Positions 17,776 to 26,868 of a DNA stretch of 64,000 nucleotides are shown here, one piece after another. Position 1 is the stretch's first letter. The number at the start of each line of letters is the position of its first letter. The notes under the pieces are model-generated. The model was not told where the DNA came from and ran no database searches. It worked only from the letters and a program-made list of their open reading frames with translations. A program made the translations under genes and the position numbers. This DNA is from Mongoliibacter ruber (GTDB lineage: Bacteria; Bacteroidota; Bacteroidia; Cytophagales; Cyclobacteriaceae): contig NZ_PVTR01000005.1 of NCBI RefSeq assembly GCF_003003005.1, forward strand, positions 124,001 through 188,000. Reading direction: 5' to 3'.

Positions 17776-20217
17776 TTAAAACCTGAATTCATATCCAGCT
17801 GTAATAAATCTTGGAATTCCTACCCTGATTCCCTGAGGTCTTCTGGTAGCGATATACCTTTCATTGGTAAGGTTTTTAATACTAAAATTAAACCTTGAAT
17901 TCCACTTTTCTACGTCATAGCTAAAAACAGCATCAAACAAATTATAACCAGGTATCCAGCCTATTCTTCCATCTGCAGAAGCCTCAACTGTATTTAACTC
18001 ATCGCCGAACTGATCACCTACAAAATTCCCCACTAACCTAAGCCCAAAGCCGGACTCAGTCCTCAATGTCAGGGCAGAGTTTACAAACCAATTGGGTGCA
18101 TAAGGAGTCCTATTGCCATTGATGTTGGTACCATTGATGAATCTATCTTCAGAATACGTAGCCCTTAAGAAAGTAGCATTAATATCGTAAGTCAAGCTCA
18201 CTCTTGTCATGCTCAATAAATTACTCAGGTCCATAACCACGGCGGTTTCTATACCTCTATTGAGTGTCGCTCCACCATTGACCAATCCAAAACCTAATCC
18301 ACCTGCTGACTCTGAGACTGGGATTACCTGATTGCTAAAGTTCATCACAAAACCAGTAGCTTCTACAAACAACCACCTGGTAGGTTCTGTCCTGAATCCA
18401 AGTTCATAGTTCACGCTTTGTTCCGCTTCAAGATCCAAGGCATCGCCTAAAGAAGTGATGGCATCTTTTGTTCTTGGAGGAGCATAGCCTTTGTGCACAC
18501 CTCCAAAGATATTGAATACATTCACAGGACGGTAGTTAAAGCCGACACCCGGAATGATCTCATTGATCACATTTGCTGCGACAAGTACGGTATCCCTTAT
18601 CCCTATATTGGCGAAGTTTCTTCTTCTGATATCTCTTTCGTAATTAAAACTCTCAAACCTCACACCTGCATTGAAGTCAAACTTTGAAGTAATTCTCATC
18701 TTATTTTGCATGTAGGCAGCAATGGCATGACCGGTTCTTACCTCATCCTCTACGAGGTTACCGCTTTGTACTCCCGCTTTTGTTCCATTCACCCTTTGTT
18801 CATTCGCTCTTTCGTACAAAAACCTTGTACCCACAATCAGCTCATTTTCAGTATTAAAAAGCTTATGGTCAACTTCCAGCCTTGGTTCCACACCAGCTAC
18901 TTCAAATTGTCTATTCCTGTTACCGGTACCATCTCTCATGAAAATGGCTCCTCCTGGCACTTCTCTGTCACCCCATACCACACCAGTCCAGTTTGAAGGC
19001 GGTGTATTGTCATTGTTGATAGAGAAATCCTGTCGATTCCAGTTTCTTGTAGTTCTATAGCCATAAGCTATTGTCCTTAACCTGACATTCTTATTGAACC
19101 TGTATTTATGACTGAAGCTTACAGAATACCTGCTTACATCCAATTGGTCATCAGGTGCAACCCTTGTAAAATCCTGTCCACCTTGGTCAAACATGACTTG
19201 ATTAATCCCGACATAGGTGGAATTTGAAACCTCATTGTATATGCCTAATTTCATTCCCAACTCAGACTTTTCATTTACTTTGAAAAGGAACTTGGTGTTG
19301 AAATCTGTAATGTCAAATTCAGTTGGGCCTATGTTATTGGCAGTTTTTCTCAATAAATTGGCTTGAATTCCAGTGTTACCGAAAGTATTTCCATAATTGA
19401 CTAATCCTGAGAAAAATCCACCCTGTCCACCTTGAACATATACAGAACCTTCTTCTTCCTGTGGTGGGTTGGCAGTGATATAGTTGATCACCCCGCCTAT
19501 CGTCTGAGGACCAAAAAGTATCTGTCCAGAACCTTTGAGAATCTCTACTCCCGCCATTCTGTCCATTGCAGGTGTGTAGTACATTTCCGGTTCACCGTAT
19601 GGTGCCAAAGCTACTGGCACACCATCCTCCATCACCAAAACACTCCTGCTTCTATCTGGGTCAAGCCCACGGATACCCACATTCACACGCATCCCAACAC
19701 CTTCTTCATCCACTACGTGAACACCGGGAGACCTTCTTAGCACTTCATTTCCGCTTAATGGATTGACGGTTTTAATCTCTTTTTTATCAATAAAGGTAAC
19801 TGAACCTGGAACTCTGCTGAAAACCCGATCTTTGTTTGCGATTACTTCTATTTGGGGCATTTCTACTCCAGTTTCTTCAAAAACAAGATTTACTTCACTC
19901 ATTTTACCACCTATGATTGTGACATTTCTGGTGAAAGACTTGAAGCCAACTGCAGAAACCTTAAGCGTGTAATCACCGTCAGGCAAGTCATATATTTCAA
20001 ACGAGCCATCAATATTGGTATAGGTGCCTTTCACAGTTCCTACCACCATAATATTCGCATATGGAATGGTCTCTCCTTCTATTGTGGAAACCTTTCCAGC
20101 TATGACCAAGGTATTATCACTTGATCTTGGGTCGAAATTTTCATTGGAAAACGCGGGTGACTGACTAGCGAATAAAAAGAGAATTGCGAAAATTCTCGAT
20201 AAACCTTTGTATGACAT
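17776..20217 (-). CDS. TonB-dependent outer-membrane receptor
   Basis: An 813-residue energy-coupled outer-membrane transporter. ATG 20217 is chosen over a preceding TTG. Signal peptide at about residues 1-24; a carboxypeptidase-regulatory-like domain at about 35-115 ([20 protein letters not shown]); plug domain at about 125-235 ([35 protein letters not shown]); 22-strand barrel to the end, finishing with ITAGYEFRF, an aromatic C-terminus typical of these proteins. Plug and barrel motifs resemble the ferric-citrate/siderophore receptor branch rather than SusC. It stands alone without a SusD or permease gene, so the ligand is unknown; iron chelates are the best guess. A good promoter precedes it and a terminator follows. 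Confidence 0.93.
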   Translation of the reverse strand: MSYKGLSRIFAILFLFASQSPAFSNENFDPRSSDNTLVIAGKVSTIEGETIPYANIMVVGTVKGTYTNIDGSFEIYDLPDGDYTLKVSAVGFKSFTRNVTIIGGKMSEVNLVFEETGVEMPQIEVIANKDRVFSRVPGSVTFIDKKEIKTVNPLSGNEVLRRSPGVHVVDEEGVGMRVNVGIRGLDPDRSRSVLVMEDGVPVALAPYGEPEMYYTPAMDRMAGVEILKGSGQILFGPQTIGGVINYITANPPQEEEGSVYVQGGQGGFFSGLVNYGNTFGNTGIQANLLRKTANNIGPTEFDITDFNTKFLFKVNEKSELGMKLGIYNEVSNSTYVGINQVMFDQGGQDFTRVAPDDQLDVSRYSVSFSHKYRFNKNVRLRTIAYGYRTTRNWNRQDFSINNDNTPPSNWTGVVWGDREVPGGAIFMRDGTGNRNRQFEVAGVEPRLEVDHKLFNTENELIVGTRFLYERANEQRVNGTKAGVQSGNLVEDEVRTGHAIAAYMQNKMRITSKFDFNAGVRFESFNYERDIRRRNFANIGIRDTVLVAANVINEIIPGVGFNYRPVNVFNIFGGVHKGYAPPRTKDAITSLGDALDLEAEQSVNYELGFRTEPTRWLFVEATGFVMNFSNQVIPVSESAGGLGFGLVNGGATLNRGIETAVVMDLSNLLSMTRVSLTYDINATFLRATYSEDRFINGTNINGNRTPYAPNWFVNSALTLRTESGFGLRLVGNFVGDQFGDELNTVEASADGRIGWIPGYNLFDAVFSYDVEKWNSRFNFSIKNLTNERYIATRRPQGIRVGIPRFITAGYEFRF

Positions 20218-20258
20218 CAATTAAGAGTACTATTTAGATTTGGTTTAAATTAACACTG

Positions 20259-20290
20259 CAAATGTATTTGTTATTTAAACTTAATCCAAA
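20259..20290 (-). promoter_or_regulatory. Bacteroidota-type promoter of the TonB-dependent receptor
   Basis: On the minus strand TTTG (20290-20287), a 20-base spacer and TACATTTG (20266-20259) match the -33 and -7 consensus. Transcription would start about 35 bases before the ATG at 20217. Confidence 0.65.
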
Positions 20291-20434
20291 TAAGGCTAAA
20301 AAGTTTCAATACTAAATTATTATAGAAATGTAGGTGCTATAGAAAAAAGCTATCAAAGCGACTTCAACTGCTCAATAAAATCCATCAAACTAAAAAATCA
20401 TACGAGGATTGCTTGAATTTCCTTTAATTTGCAA

Positions 20435-20841
20435 GGTGCAAGCCGACCTGTCGTCGTTCCGCTCTGCGGGAGGGAGGAAAGTCCGGGCAACATAGAGCGC
20501 CATACTTCCTAACGGGAAGGGATCAGGCTGGCGACGGTCTGATTACAGATAGTGCCACAGAAAATATACCGCCTTGATCCCGATAGCTATTGGGATAGGG
20601 TAAGGGTGAAATGGTGGGGTAAGAGCCCACCGTCCTGGCAGTGATGTCAGGAGCAGGGTAAACCTTATGGGTTGAAAGACCAAATAGGTCCCGCACCGGA
20701 TTCAATTCCGGAAAAGGCGGCTCGTCTTTCTGCGGGATGGGTAGGTCGATGGACCTTGGTTGCAAAGCCAAGGCTAGATAAATGACAGGTAAATCATTCA
20801 TCAGGAATGAGGAACAGAACCCGGCTTATAGGCTTGCACCT
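20435..20841 (+). ncRNA. rnpB: RNase P RNA (type A)
   Basis: The catalytic RNA that removes tRNA 5' leaders. The ends pair as helix P1: GGTGCAAGCC at the start and GGCTTGCACC at the end. Hallmark conserved segments are present in order: GAGGAAAGTCCGGGC (CR I), the GCAGGGTAAACC region, and ACAGAACCCGGCTTATAGGC (CR V) before the 3' strand of P1. The length of about 407 bases is normal. A near -7 box (TTTG at 20428-20431) sits right before the proposed 5' end. One helix in the specificity part contains a small palindrome also found elsewhere in this window. The next gene starts 20 bases after the 3' end. Confidence 0.97.
20577..20596. repeat. mini-palindrome inside rnpB
   Basis: ATCCCGATAGCTATTGGGAT is a 20-base palindrome with one G-T pair. 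It resembles CCCGTATAGCTATCGGGA at 17554-17571 and the degenerate TTCCGAGCTATCGGAA at 28613-28628. In the RNA it forms a hairpin, probably the variable P12 helix. Confidence 0.6.
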
Positions 20842-20861
20842 ATTTTAAACTAAAATCTGAT

Positions 20862-22019
20862 ATGTCTAAAATCCTAATCATCGATGACGAAAAAGTCATC
20901 AGAGCCACACTCAAAGAAATCTTAGAGTATGAAAATTATAAAATTTCTGAAGCACAGGATGGTGAAGAGGGTTTAAAAATGCTCCAAGAAGAGGAATTTG
21001 ACTTGGTTCTCTGTGATATCAAAATGCCTAAAATGGATGGCTTGGAAGTATTGGAACAAGCCTCCCTATTGGACAAACAACCTCAGTTTATCATGATTTC
21101 GGCACATGGATCCATAGAAACGGCTGTGGAAGCTACCAAAAAGGGGGCATTTGACTTTGTACCTAAGCCACCGGACTTGAATAGGCTTTTGTTGACCGTC
21201 CGAAATGCACTTGACAAAAAGAACCTCGTCTCCGAAACTAAGGTATTAAAGAAAAAGCTTTCCAAAAAACTTGATATGGTAGGTGAATCTGCAGCCATAC
21301 TTCAGGTCAAGGAAACCATTGAAAAAGTAGCTCCTACAGACGCAAGGGTATTGATCACAGGTCCCAATGGAACTGGAAAAGAACTGGTAGCTCACTGGCT
21401 ACACAAGAAAAGTAACAGGTCCACTGAGCCATTTATAGCTGTCAATTGTGCCGCAATTCCTGCTGAACTTATCGAAAGTGAATTGTTTGGTCACGAAAAA
21501 GGGTCTTTCACCTCAGCTGTCAAGCAAAGGGTTGGGAAATTTGAACAAGCAAGCGGAGGAACCTTGTTTTTGGATGAAATTGGCGATATGAGTTTATCTG
21601 CCCAGTCCAAAGTACTGAGGGCTTTGCAAGAGCATAAAATCACAAGAGTAGGTGGAGACAAGGACATCAAAGTAGATGTACGTGTTCTTGCCGCTACAAA
21701 TAAAGACCTTAAAAAAGAGATTGAGGAAGGCAATTTCAGGGAAGATCTATACCACAGGTTAAGTGTTATTCTTATTCAGGTACCAGCACTCAAGGATCGC
21801 AATGAAGATATTCCATTGTTGGTAGAAAAATTTCTTGATGATATCGCCAAAGAATATGGTACTGCACAAAAAGACATATCCTCAGAAGCCCTAAAAGAGC
21901 TTCAAAAGTTTCCTTGGACAGGTAATATCAGAGAGTTGAGAAATGTTGTGGAAAGACTTGTAATATTAGGTGAAAAAACCATCAGCTTGGATGATGTAAA
22001 AAAATATGCTGACTATTAA
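20862..22019 (+). CDS. NtrC/NtrX-like response regulator without DNA-binding domain
   Basis: A 385-residue two-component regulator. Residues 1-120 form a receiver domain with phosphoacceptor Asp52 (CDIKMPKMDG). Residues about 140-370 are a sigma-54-activator AAA+ domain: Walker A GPNGTGKE, Walker B GGTLFLDEIGDM, and the arginine-rich FPWTGNIRELRNVVERL. The sigma-54 contact loop reads GSFTSA instead of GAFTGA. The protein stops just after the AAA+ lid (KYADY), so the usual Fis-type helix-turn-helix is absent. It may act from solution or bind DNA through a partner. No histidine kinase gene adjoins it; rnpB ends 20 bases upstream with no terminator between. Confidence 0.92.
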   Translation: MSKILIIDDEKVIRATLKEILEYENYKISEAQDGEEGLKMLQEEEFDLVLCDIKMPKMDGLEVLEQASLLDKQPQFIMISAHGSIETAVEATKKGAFDFVPKPPDLNRLLLTVRNALDKKNLVSETKVLKKKLSKKLDMVGESAAILQVKETIEKVAPTDARVLITGPNGTGKELVAHWLHKKSNRSTEPFIAVNCAAIPAELIESELFGHEKGSFTSAVKQRVGKFEQASGGTLFLDEIGDMSLSAQSKVLRALQEHKITRVGGDKDIKVDVRVLAATNKDLKKEIEEGNFREDLYHRLSVILIQVPALKDRNEDIPLLVEKFLDDIAKEYGTAQKDISSEALKELQKFPWTGNIRELRNVVERLVILGEKTISLDDVKKYADY

Positions 22020-22033
22020 TGGTCAGCATATTT
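22002..22033. terminator. bidirectional terminator after the response regulator
   Basis: AAATATGCTGAC and GTCAGCATATTT form a stem around a TATTAATG-type loop; the regulator's last codons and stop lie inside it. It ends beside the convergent small lipoprotein gene. Confidence 0.65.
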
Positions 22034-22034
22034 A

Positions 22035-22154
22035 TTATCCTTTAATTTCAGAGTTATCTATTGCCTTTGCATAGGCAGGACAAGGCTTGCTTGCTGCACA
22101 AGAACTAAGAGCCAAAACTCCCAAAGCCATTACTACTATCGCTATCTTTTTCAT
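22035..22154 (-). CDS. 39-residue lipoprotein
   Basis: A very short exported protein, easily missed by length filters. From ATG 22154 it has two lysines, a hydrophobic stretch (IAIVVMALGVLAL) and a lipobox ending at Cys19 (ALSSC). The mature part would be only 21 residues, starting CAASKPCPAYAKA. The composition and lipobox are so typical of Bacteroidota lipoproteins that I consider it real. It ends 2 bases from the terminator of the convergent regulator and lies 54 bases downstream of the LuxE-like gene. Function unknown. Confidence 0.7.
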   Translation of the reverse strand: MKKIAIVVMALGVLALSSCAASKPCPAYAKAIDNSEIKG

Positions 22155-22208
22155 GCTATTTTTTTATAAACTTGATCAAATATGTTTAATTATAAAAGGA
22201 ATACAAAA

Positions 22209-23222
22209 TTAATTAACCATTAAATTACAGCCTCTTATCTCAGAATTATCCATTCTACCCAAGATTTCAAGGTTTCCGTTTTTATCAAATCTCCCCAAGT
22301 CTTGTGTCTCAATAAACGCACAACTGTGGAAGTTGGCAAGATCTATCACATTGATCCCCCCTTGTTTGCGGTTTGAATAAGTAAAAGGGTCATTCACATC
22401 CCTAAGCATAATATGCATGCTATTGGGAAGTGTATATTTTCCATCACCTTTTGAGTAGGCTTGAGACAACAATTCTGTCATTCCATATTCCGAATGAATT
22501 TCCTCTTTCCGAAAGTATTTTTTCAAAACCTGATGAACTTCCTCCCTTATCATTTCCTTTCTCCTACCCTTCATCCCTCCTGTCTCCATGACTATCAACT
22601 GAGGGGTTTTTGGAAATTCCAGACCACTTTCAGCCAGATCCAACAATGCAAAAGTAACGCCTAAAAGAAGTATTTTACCTGGTTTCTTCCCCAAGCTTAT
22701 TATCGTATCCAACAATTCTTGTTGATTGTATAGATAAAAGCCAGAATAATCGGAACGGGATTGCTCTATAAAATATTGTGCCATACTTACCAAAGAGCTT
22801 CCTTTTCTTTCAAGATATGCAGGCAGTAAGGCTAGCACATGAAAATCTCTTATTGATCCATATTCTTTTTCAAATAGACGCAATGCATGCTCCAGGTAGA
22901 ATTTCTCTGACCAGAAATAATGCCTGCTGGTAATCACACCTGTAGTTCCACTACTAGAATAAAAATCCTGAAACTCATGTTCACTGCCACAGATCACTTT
23001 ATGGTCTTTGAAAAACCTTATTGGGAGAAAAGGAATCTGTTCCAAAGACTTCACATTTTTTGCTTCGATTTTTCTGGCATTTATATAAGACTTGTAGATA
23101 TTATTGTGCTCTGCCTGGAACCGAAAGAGCTCCAAAGCCTTCATTTCAAAAATATTTTCATTAATGGCAGGTATATCCTGCTCAAAACTTTTGAAATACT
23201 TCGTCGTTTTATAATTTGTCAT
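22209..23222 (-). CDS. LuxE-like acyl-protein synthetase / acyl-adenylating enzyme
   Basis: A 337-residue cytoplasmic enzyme resembling LuxE acyl-protein synthetases and the PaaK branch of the adenylate-forming superfamily. ATG 23222 (MTNYKTTKYFKSF) is preferred to a start 27 bases upstream. The ATP-binding P-loop-like segment is SSSGTTGVITSRHYF at about residues 89-103; further adenylation-type motifs are MKGRRKEM, HSEYGMTELLSQAY near 250 and DLGRFDKNGNLEILGR near the end. LuxE activates a fatty acid and transfers it to its own cysteine; the partner reductase LuxC is not adjacent. The substrate is unknown. A lipoprotein gene is divergent. Confidence 0.82.
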   Translation of the reverse strand: MTNYKTTKYFKSFEQDIPAINENIFEMKALELFRFQAEHNNIYKSYINARKIEAKNVKSLEQIPFLPIRFFKDHKVICGSEHEFQDFYSSSGTTGVITSRHYFWSEKFYLEHALRLFEKEYGSIRDFHVLALLPAYLERKGSSLVSMAQYFIEQSRSDYSGFYLYNQQELLDTIISLGKKPGKILLLGVTFALLDLAESGLEFPKTPQLIVMETGGMKGRRKEMIREEVHQVLKKYFRKEEIHSEYGMTELLSQAYSKGDGKYTLPNSMHIMLRDVNDPFTYSNRKQGGINVIDLANFHSCAFIETQDLGRFDKNGNLEILGRMDNSEIRGCNLMVN

Positions 23223-23276
23223 TGTAAAATTGATCAATTTTACGCCCAAGCCGAAAGGTTGTAAATTTATGCCAGC

Positions 23277-23957
23277 ATGAGCAGTGTAAAAAATTATATC
23301 TATTTATTCTTTATTCTTTATATAGTGACCTCCTGTGTTTCCCCACCGGAAAATTTCCCATCTGTTCCTGAGATCACATTTGAAGATATGGCTTTTTCAA
23401 GTGCATCTGGTGCTGACTCTCTGATAGTCAGAATCGGGTTTCGAGATGCTGAAGGAGATTTGGGTCTCAACCCTACTGATATCGACCCTCCCTTTCAACC
23501 GGTTAATTTTAAAAGAACCAATTTAGGGGAATTGATTCGTTATTCCCAAAGGCCACCCACAGCACCAAGTTATAACCCGATAGACTGGGTCATCAACCCT
23601 ATTGTTAATAATCAGACAGTAAGGGATACTGTTTGGGTGGAACAAAATGAAAACCACAATAATATTTTCATCAGATTTTTCATCAAAAGAAATGGGGATT
23701 TCACGGAATACCGCTGGCAGGATCCTCCATTCTTCACCACTTTTAATGGACGTTTCCCAAGAATCCTCAACAACAATCAAGGTCAACCAGTAGAAGGTAG
23801 TTTGCAATATGCCATGCTTTCTTTTGGTTGGGAGTCAATCTTCAGAAATGATACCATCCGTATAGATGTTCAGATTCAGGACAGAGCGCTCAACAGAAGC
23901 AACATCGTCTCCAGCCCTGAGGTCACCTTGAGTCAAATCAGAAGAACCCCAAGATAA
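23277..23957 (+). CDS. lipoprotein of unknown function
   Basis: A 226-residue protein with a lipoprotein signal and lipobox YIVTSC, so it is anchored to a membrane of the envelope. The mature part begins with a Pro-rich stretch and then IGFRDAEGDLGLNPTDIDPP, a beta-rich, acidic segment seen in several hypothetical Bacteroidota lipoproteins. No catalytic motif is visible. It is divergent from the LuxE-like gene with a 54-base spacer and ends at a terminator. Confidence 0.75.
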   Translation: MSSVKNYIYLFFILYIVTSCVSPPENFPSVPEITFEDMAFSSASGADSLIVRIGFRDAEGDLGLNPTDIDPPFQPVNFKRTNLGELIRYSQRPPTAPSYNPIDWVINPIVNNQTVRDTVWVEQNENHNNIFIRFFIKRNGDFTEYRWQDPPFFTTFNGRFPRILNNNQGQPVEGSLQYAMLSFGWESIFRNDTIRIDVQIQDRALNRSNIVSSPEVTLSQIRRTPR

Positions 23958-23988
23958 AAAAGGCCCTGTATTTACAGGACCTTTTTTT
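23957..23988 (+). terminator. intrinsic terminator of the lipoprotein gene
   Basis: The stem AAAAAAGGCCCTGT / ACAGGACCTTTTTTT overlaps the stop codon region and ends in a T-run. A similar A/T symmetry may also help end the convergent E1 transcript. Confidence 0.85.
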
Positions 23989-24011
23989 ATTTAAGAAATG
24001 AATATCGCTTT

Positions 24012-26426
24012 TTAAATTGCTGGGAACTTACTTGGATTGGCTTCATGCATGATCCCATATATTTTCTCTACCACATCCTCCACAGAAGGTTTGGAAAAAT
24101 AATCACCATCAGATGAATAAGCAGGCCTGTGGGCTTTTGCTGCTAAAGTAGCTGGTTCTGCATCTAAGTGATAATAAGCTTTTTGCTCCTCAACAACTTG
24201 CTGCATCATATAAGCAGAAGCACCTCCTGGCACATCCTCGTCCGCAAACAATACCCTATTGGTTTTTTTGATAGATTCGACAATACTGTGGTCAACATCA
24301 AATGGCAATAAAGTCTGCACATCTATGATTTCAATATCAATATCCATTTGAGAAAGCTCATTTGCAGCTTCTTCAATTATCCTGCACATAGAACCATAAG
24401 TTACCACTGTGACATCCTTTCCTTTTCGAATGATTTCAGGCTTACCTAAGGCAACTTTATATTGACCTATATTAGAAGGCATTTTTTCTTTCAGCCTGTA
24501 TCCATTCAGACATTCGATCACCAAAGCTGGTTCGTCTGATTGCATCAGAGTATTGTACATACCCGCAGCTTGTGTCATATTTCTTGGAACACACAAAAGC
24601 ATCCCTCTCAATGAATGCAATAACATCCCAATCGGAGAACCTGCATGCCAAACTCCCTCTAGTCTGTGACCTCTTGTCCTTACAATCAACGGTGCTTTCT
24701 GACCTCCTTTGGTTCTGTAATGCAAACAAGCAAGGTCATCAGACAAGGTCATCAAAGCATAATGGATGTAATCCAAATACTGGATTTCGGCCATTGGGCG
24801 AAGTCCTCTCAGAGCCGCTCCAATCCCTTGACCAATGATAGTTACTTCACGGATACTGGTATCAGTGACCCTATGCTCACCATATTTGGCCTGCAATCCA
24901 GCAAAAGCCTGGTTGACATCACCGATTTTACCAACATCTTCTCCAAAAGCCAAAAATCTTGGATCAGTTTCTAGAAGATTGGTAAAACATGCCTGTAATA
25001 CTTCTCTGCCATCTACAAGAGGTGCCTCCTCATCGTACTCAACTGCCACTGGTTCAACATTGGCACTACTGAATTCTGACTGAGAATACAAGTGACTGCT
25101 ATACCTGTCCTCGTTGATTTCTTGTTGGATTTCATACCAAGACCTAAGATCAGCTTTTGCTTCCTCATTGTCCGCTCTCATAAGCCACAATGCCCTTCTT
25201 ACCGAAGAAATAACATCCTTTCTTATGGGATTAAGCGTTTTGGAAAGCTCGTCTGCAATGTTACTGACAGCTTGCTTCTGTTGAGACTTTCCAGCGGCAT
25301 TCTTTATTAGAGAGACTGCCTCCTTAAGCTCATTTTTAATTTCATTAGAAAAAGCCTGCCAAGCGGCATCTTTTTCTTTTTTGGTAAACGCTTTGGCTTC
25401 CTGATCAATTGCATCAAGCTCTTCTGCTGTCGCAATCTCATTTTCTATTAAATATTTCCTGAATTGGTCAAGGCAATCAAATTCCTTTTCCCATTCAAGT
25501 CTCTCTTTGCTTTTATATCTTTCGTGTGATCCTGAGGTAGAGTGCCCTTGAGGTTGGGTTACTTCTACTACATGTACCATTACAGGGACATGTTCTTCTC
25601 TGGCTATTCTAGCTGCATTTTCATAGGCCTTGTCCAAAGCCTCATAATCCCAACCTTTGACTACAAGGATCTCATAACCCTTTTCGTCATCATTTCTTTG
25701 TAGCCCTTTAAGGATTTCAGAAATACTGCCTTTTGTAGTGTGATATTCATTGGGTACAGATATTCCATATCCATCATCCCAAATAGAAATGACCATAGGA
25801 ACCTGAAGTACACCGGCAGCATTTACTGCTTCAAAAAACATCCCCTCAGAAGTAGATGCATTTCCTATTGTCCCCCAAGCGACTTCATTACCATTGTTAC
25901 TGAATTGAGTCAATGATTTAAGATTTTCATTTTCCCTGTACAGTTTGGATGCATACGCAAGACCAAGAAGCTTTGGCATTTGTCCTGCTGTTGGAGAAAT
26001 ATCAGCAGAAGAATTTTTCATTTCCGAAAGATTCTTCCAAGTACCGTCATCGTGTAGAGAACGCGTGGCAAAGTGACCATTCATCAATCTCCCTGCTGAT
26101 GCTGGATCCGCCTCAACAGATGTATGTGCATATAATTGTGCAAAATATTCTCTTATGGAAAGCTGACCGATAGCAAACATGAATGTCTGATCTCTGTAAT
26201 AGCCTGCACGGAAATCTCCATCCTTAAAATGCCTCGCCATTGCAATTTGAGCAAGTTCTTTACCATCTCCGAAAATCCCGAATTTGGCCTTGCCCATAAA
26301 AACTTCCTTCCGACCCATTAGAGAGGCATGCCTACTCTCTAACAATAACCGAAAGTCATTTAAAAATTGCTGTTTGTCCTGAGTTTTTTTCCTTTTATTC
26401 TTTGAGAATGTAGCCACTTTTGTCAT
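24012..26426 (-). CDS. fused branched-chain 2-oxo acid dehydrogenase E1 (alpha-beta)
   Basis: Thiamine-diphosphate enzyme that decarboxylates branched-chain 2-oxo acids and reductively acylates the E2 lipoyl domain. The 804-residue chain joins an E1-alpha part (about 30-330) and an E1-beta part (about 480-800), linked by a Lys/Glu-rich helical stretch. In the alpha part the TPP motif reads GNASTSEG followed by WDDGYGIS; in the beta part FLAFGEDVGKIGDV, VTDTSIREVTIIGQG and DVQTLLPFD are characteristic. Fusion of the two subunits is common in Bacteroidota. E2 and E3 are not adjacent. With icmF nearby this points to valine/isoleucine/leucine breakdown. It has its own promoter. Confidence 0.93.
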   Translation of the reverse strand: MTKVATFSKNKRKKTQDKQQFLNDFRLLLESRHASLMGRKEVFMGKAKFGIFGDGKELAQIAMARHFKDGDFRAGYYRDQTFMFAIGQLSIREYFAQLYAHTSVEADPASAGRLMNGHFATRSLHDDGTWKNLSEMKNSSADISPTAGQMPKLLGLAYASKLYRENENLKSLTQFSNNGNEVAWGTIGNASTSEGMFFEAVNAAGVLQVPMVISIWDDGYGISVPNEYHTTKGSISEILKGLQRNDDEKGYEILVVKGWDYEALDKAYENAARIAREEHVPVMVHVVEVTQPQGHSTSGSHERYKSKERLEWEKEFDCLDQFRKYLIENEIATAEELDAIDQEAKAFTKKEKDAAWQAFSNEIKNELKEAVSLIKNAAGKSQQKQAVSNIADELSKTLNPIRKDVISSVRRALWLMRADNEEAKADLRSWYEIQQEINEDRYSSHLYSQSEFSSANVEPVAVEYDEEAPLVDGREVLQACFTNLLETDPRFLAFGEDVGKIGDVNQAFAGLQAKYGEHRVTDTSIREVTIIGQGIGAALRGLRPMAEIQYLDYIHYALMTLSDDLACLHYRTKGGQKAPLIVRTRGHRLEGVWHAGSPIGMLLHSLRGMLLCVPRNMTQAAGMYNTLMQSDEPALVIECLNGYRLKEKMPSNIGQYKVALGKPEIIRKGKDVTVVTYGSMCRIIEEAANELSQMDIDIEIIDVQTLLPFDVDHSIVESIKKTNRVLFADEDVPGGASAYMMQQVVEEQKAYYHLDAEPATLAAKAHRPAYSSDGDYFSKPSVEDVVEKIYGIMHEANPSKFPAI

Positions 26427-26481
26427 TTTAATTAATCAATTAAGCTATTTTGGGTGTATGTCACTTGTAGTGCAAGTATTT

Positions 26482-26512
26482 CAAAAATAGAGAATTTTCA
26501 CTTTCTAACAAA
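26482..26512 (-). promoter_or_regulatory. Bacteroidota-type promoter of the E1 fusion gene
   Basis: On the minus strand TTTG (26512-26509), a 19-base spacer and TATTTTTG (26489-26482) match the consensus at ideal spacing. The leader would be about 50 bases. Confidence 0.65.
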
Positions 26513-26800
26513 TTCCAAAAGAGAATAATTTTTAATTTTTTCGATAAAAAATTTTGATTATGAAACATTAAATTAAAATATGCAAAATTTTATTTCACAA
26601 AATTGAATAAACCATAAATTATAAAAAGTAATCATGAGTATATACCATATAATTACTGTAAAATCCATAAAATTATGGATGTTCAAAATTTTCCATTTTT
26701 AAACAGCATTAATCAAAATTAAATTAAATATATACGTTTAATTCAGATGTATATTTTGATTTAGGTCATTTTTCGTATTCGAATCAAAATAATGAATAGA
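26513..26800. other. AT-rich divergent spacer, middle part
   Basis: Between the E1 promoter and the ald promoter lies an extremely AT-rich stretch without a coding frame. A short hairpin TCCATAAAATTATGGA lies near 26668-26683. I see no clear operator. Confidence 0.4.
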
Positions 26801-26801
26801 T

Positions 26802-26835
26802 TTTGTATTGAATCTAAGTGTGCTTGTTATATTTG
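26802..26835 (+). promoter_or_regulatory. Bacteroidota-type promoter of ald
   Basis: TTTG (26802-26805), a 22-base spacer and TATATTTG (26828-26835) fit the -33 and -7 consensus. Transcription would start near 26841, leaving a leader of about 28 bases before the ATG at 26869. Confidence 0.6.
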
Positions 26836-26868
26836 CGCAATCGATTTAAAAATCCAAATATTAGCATC

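Noticed and set aside
20523-20801. Minus-strand open frame of 92 codons
   Set aside because: It lies entirely inside RNase P RNA, whose conserved regions explain the sequence.
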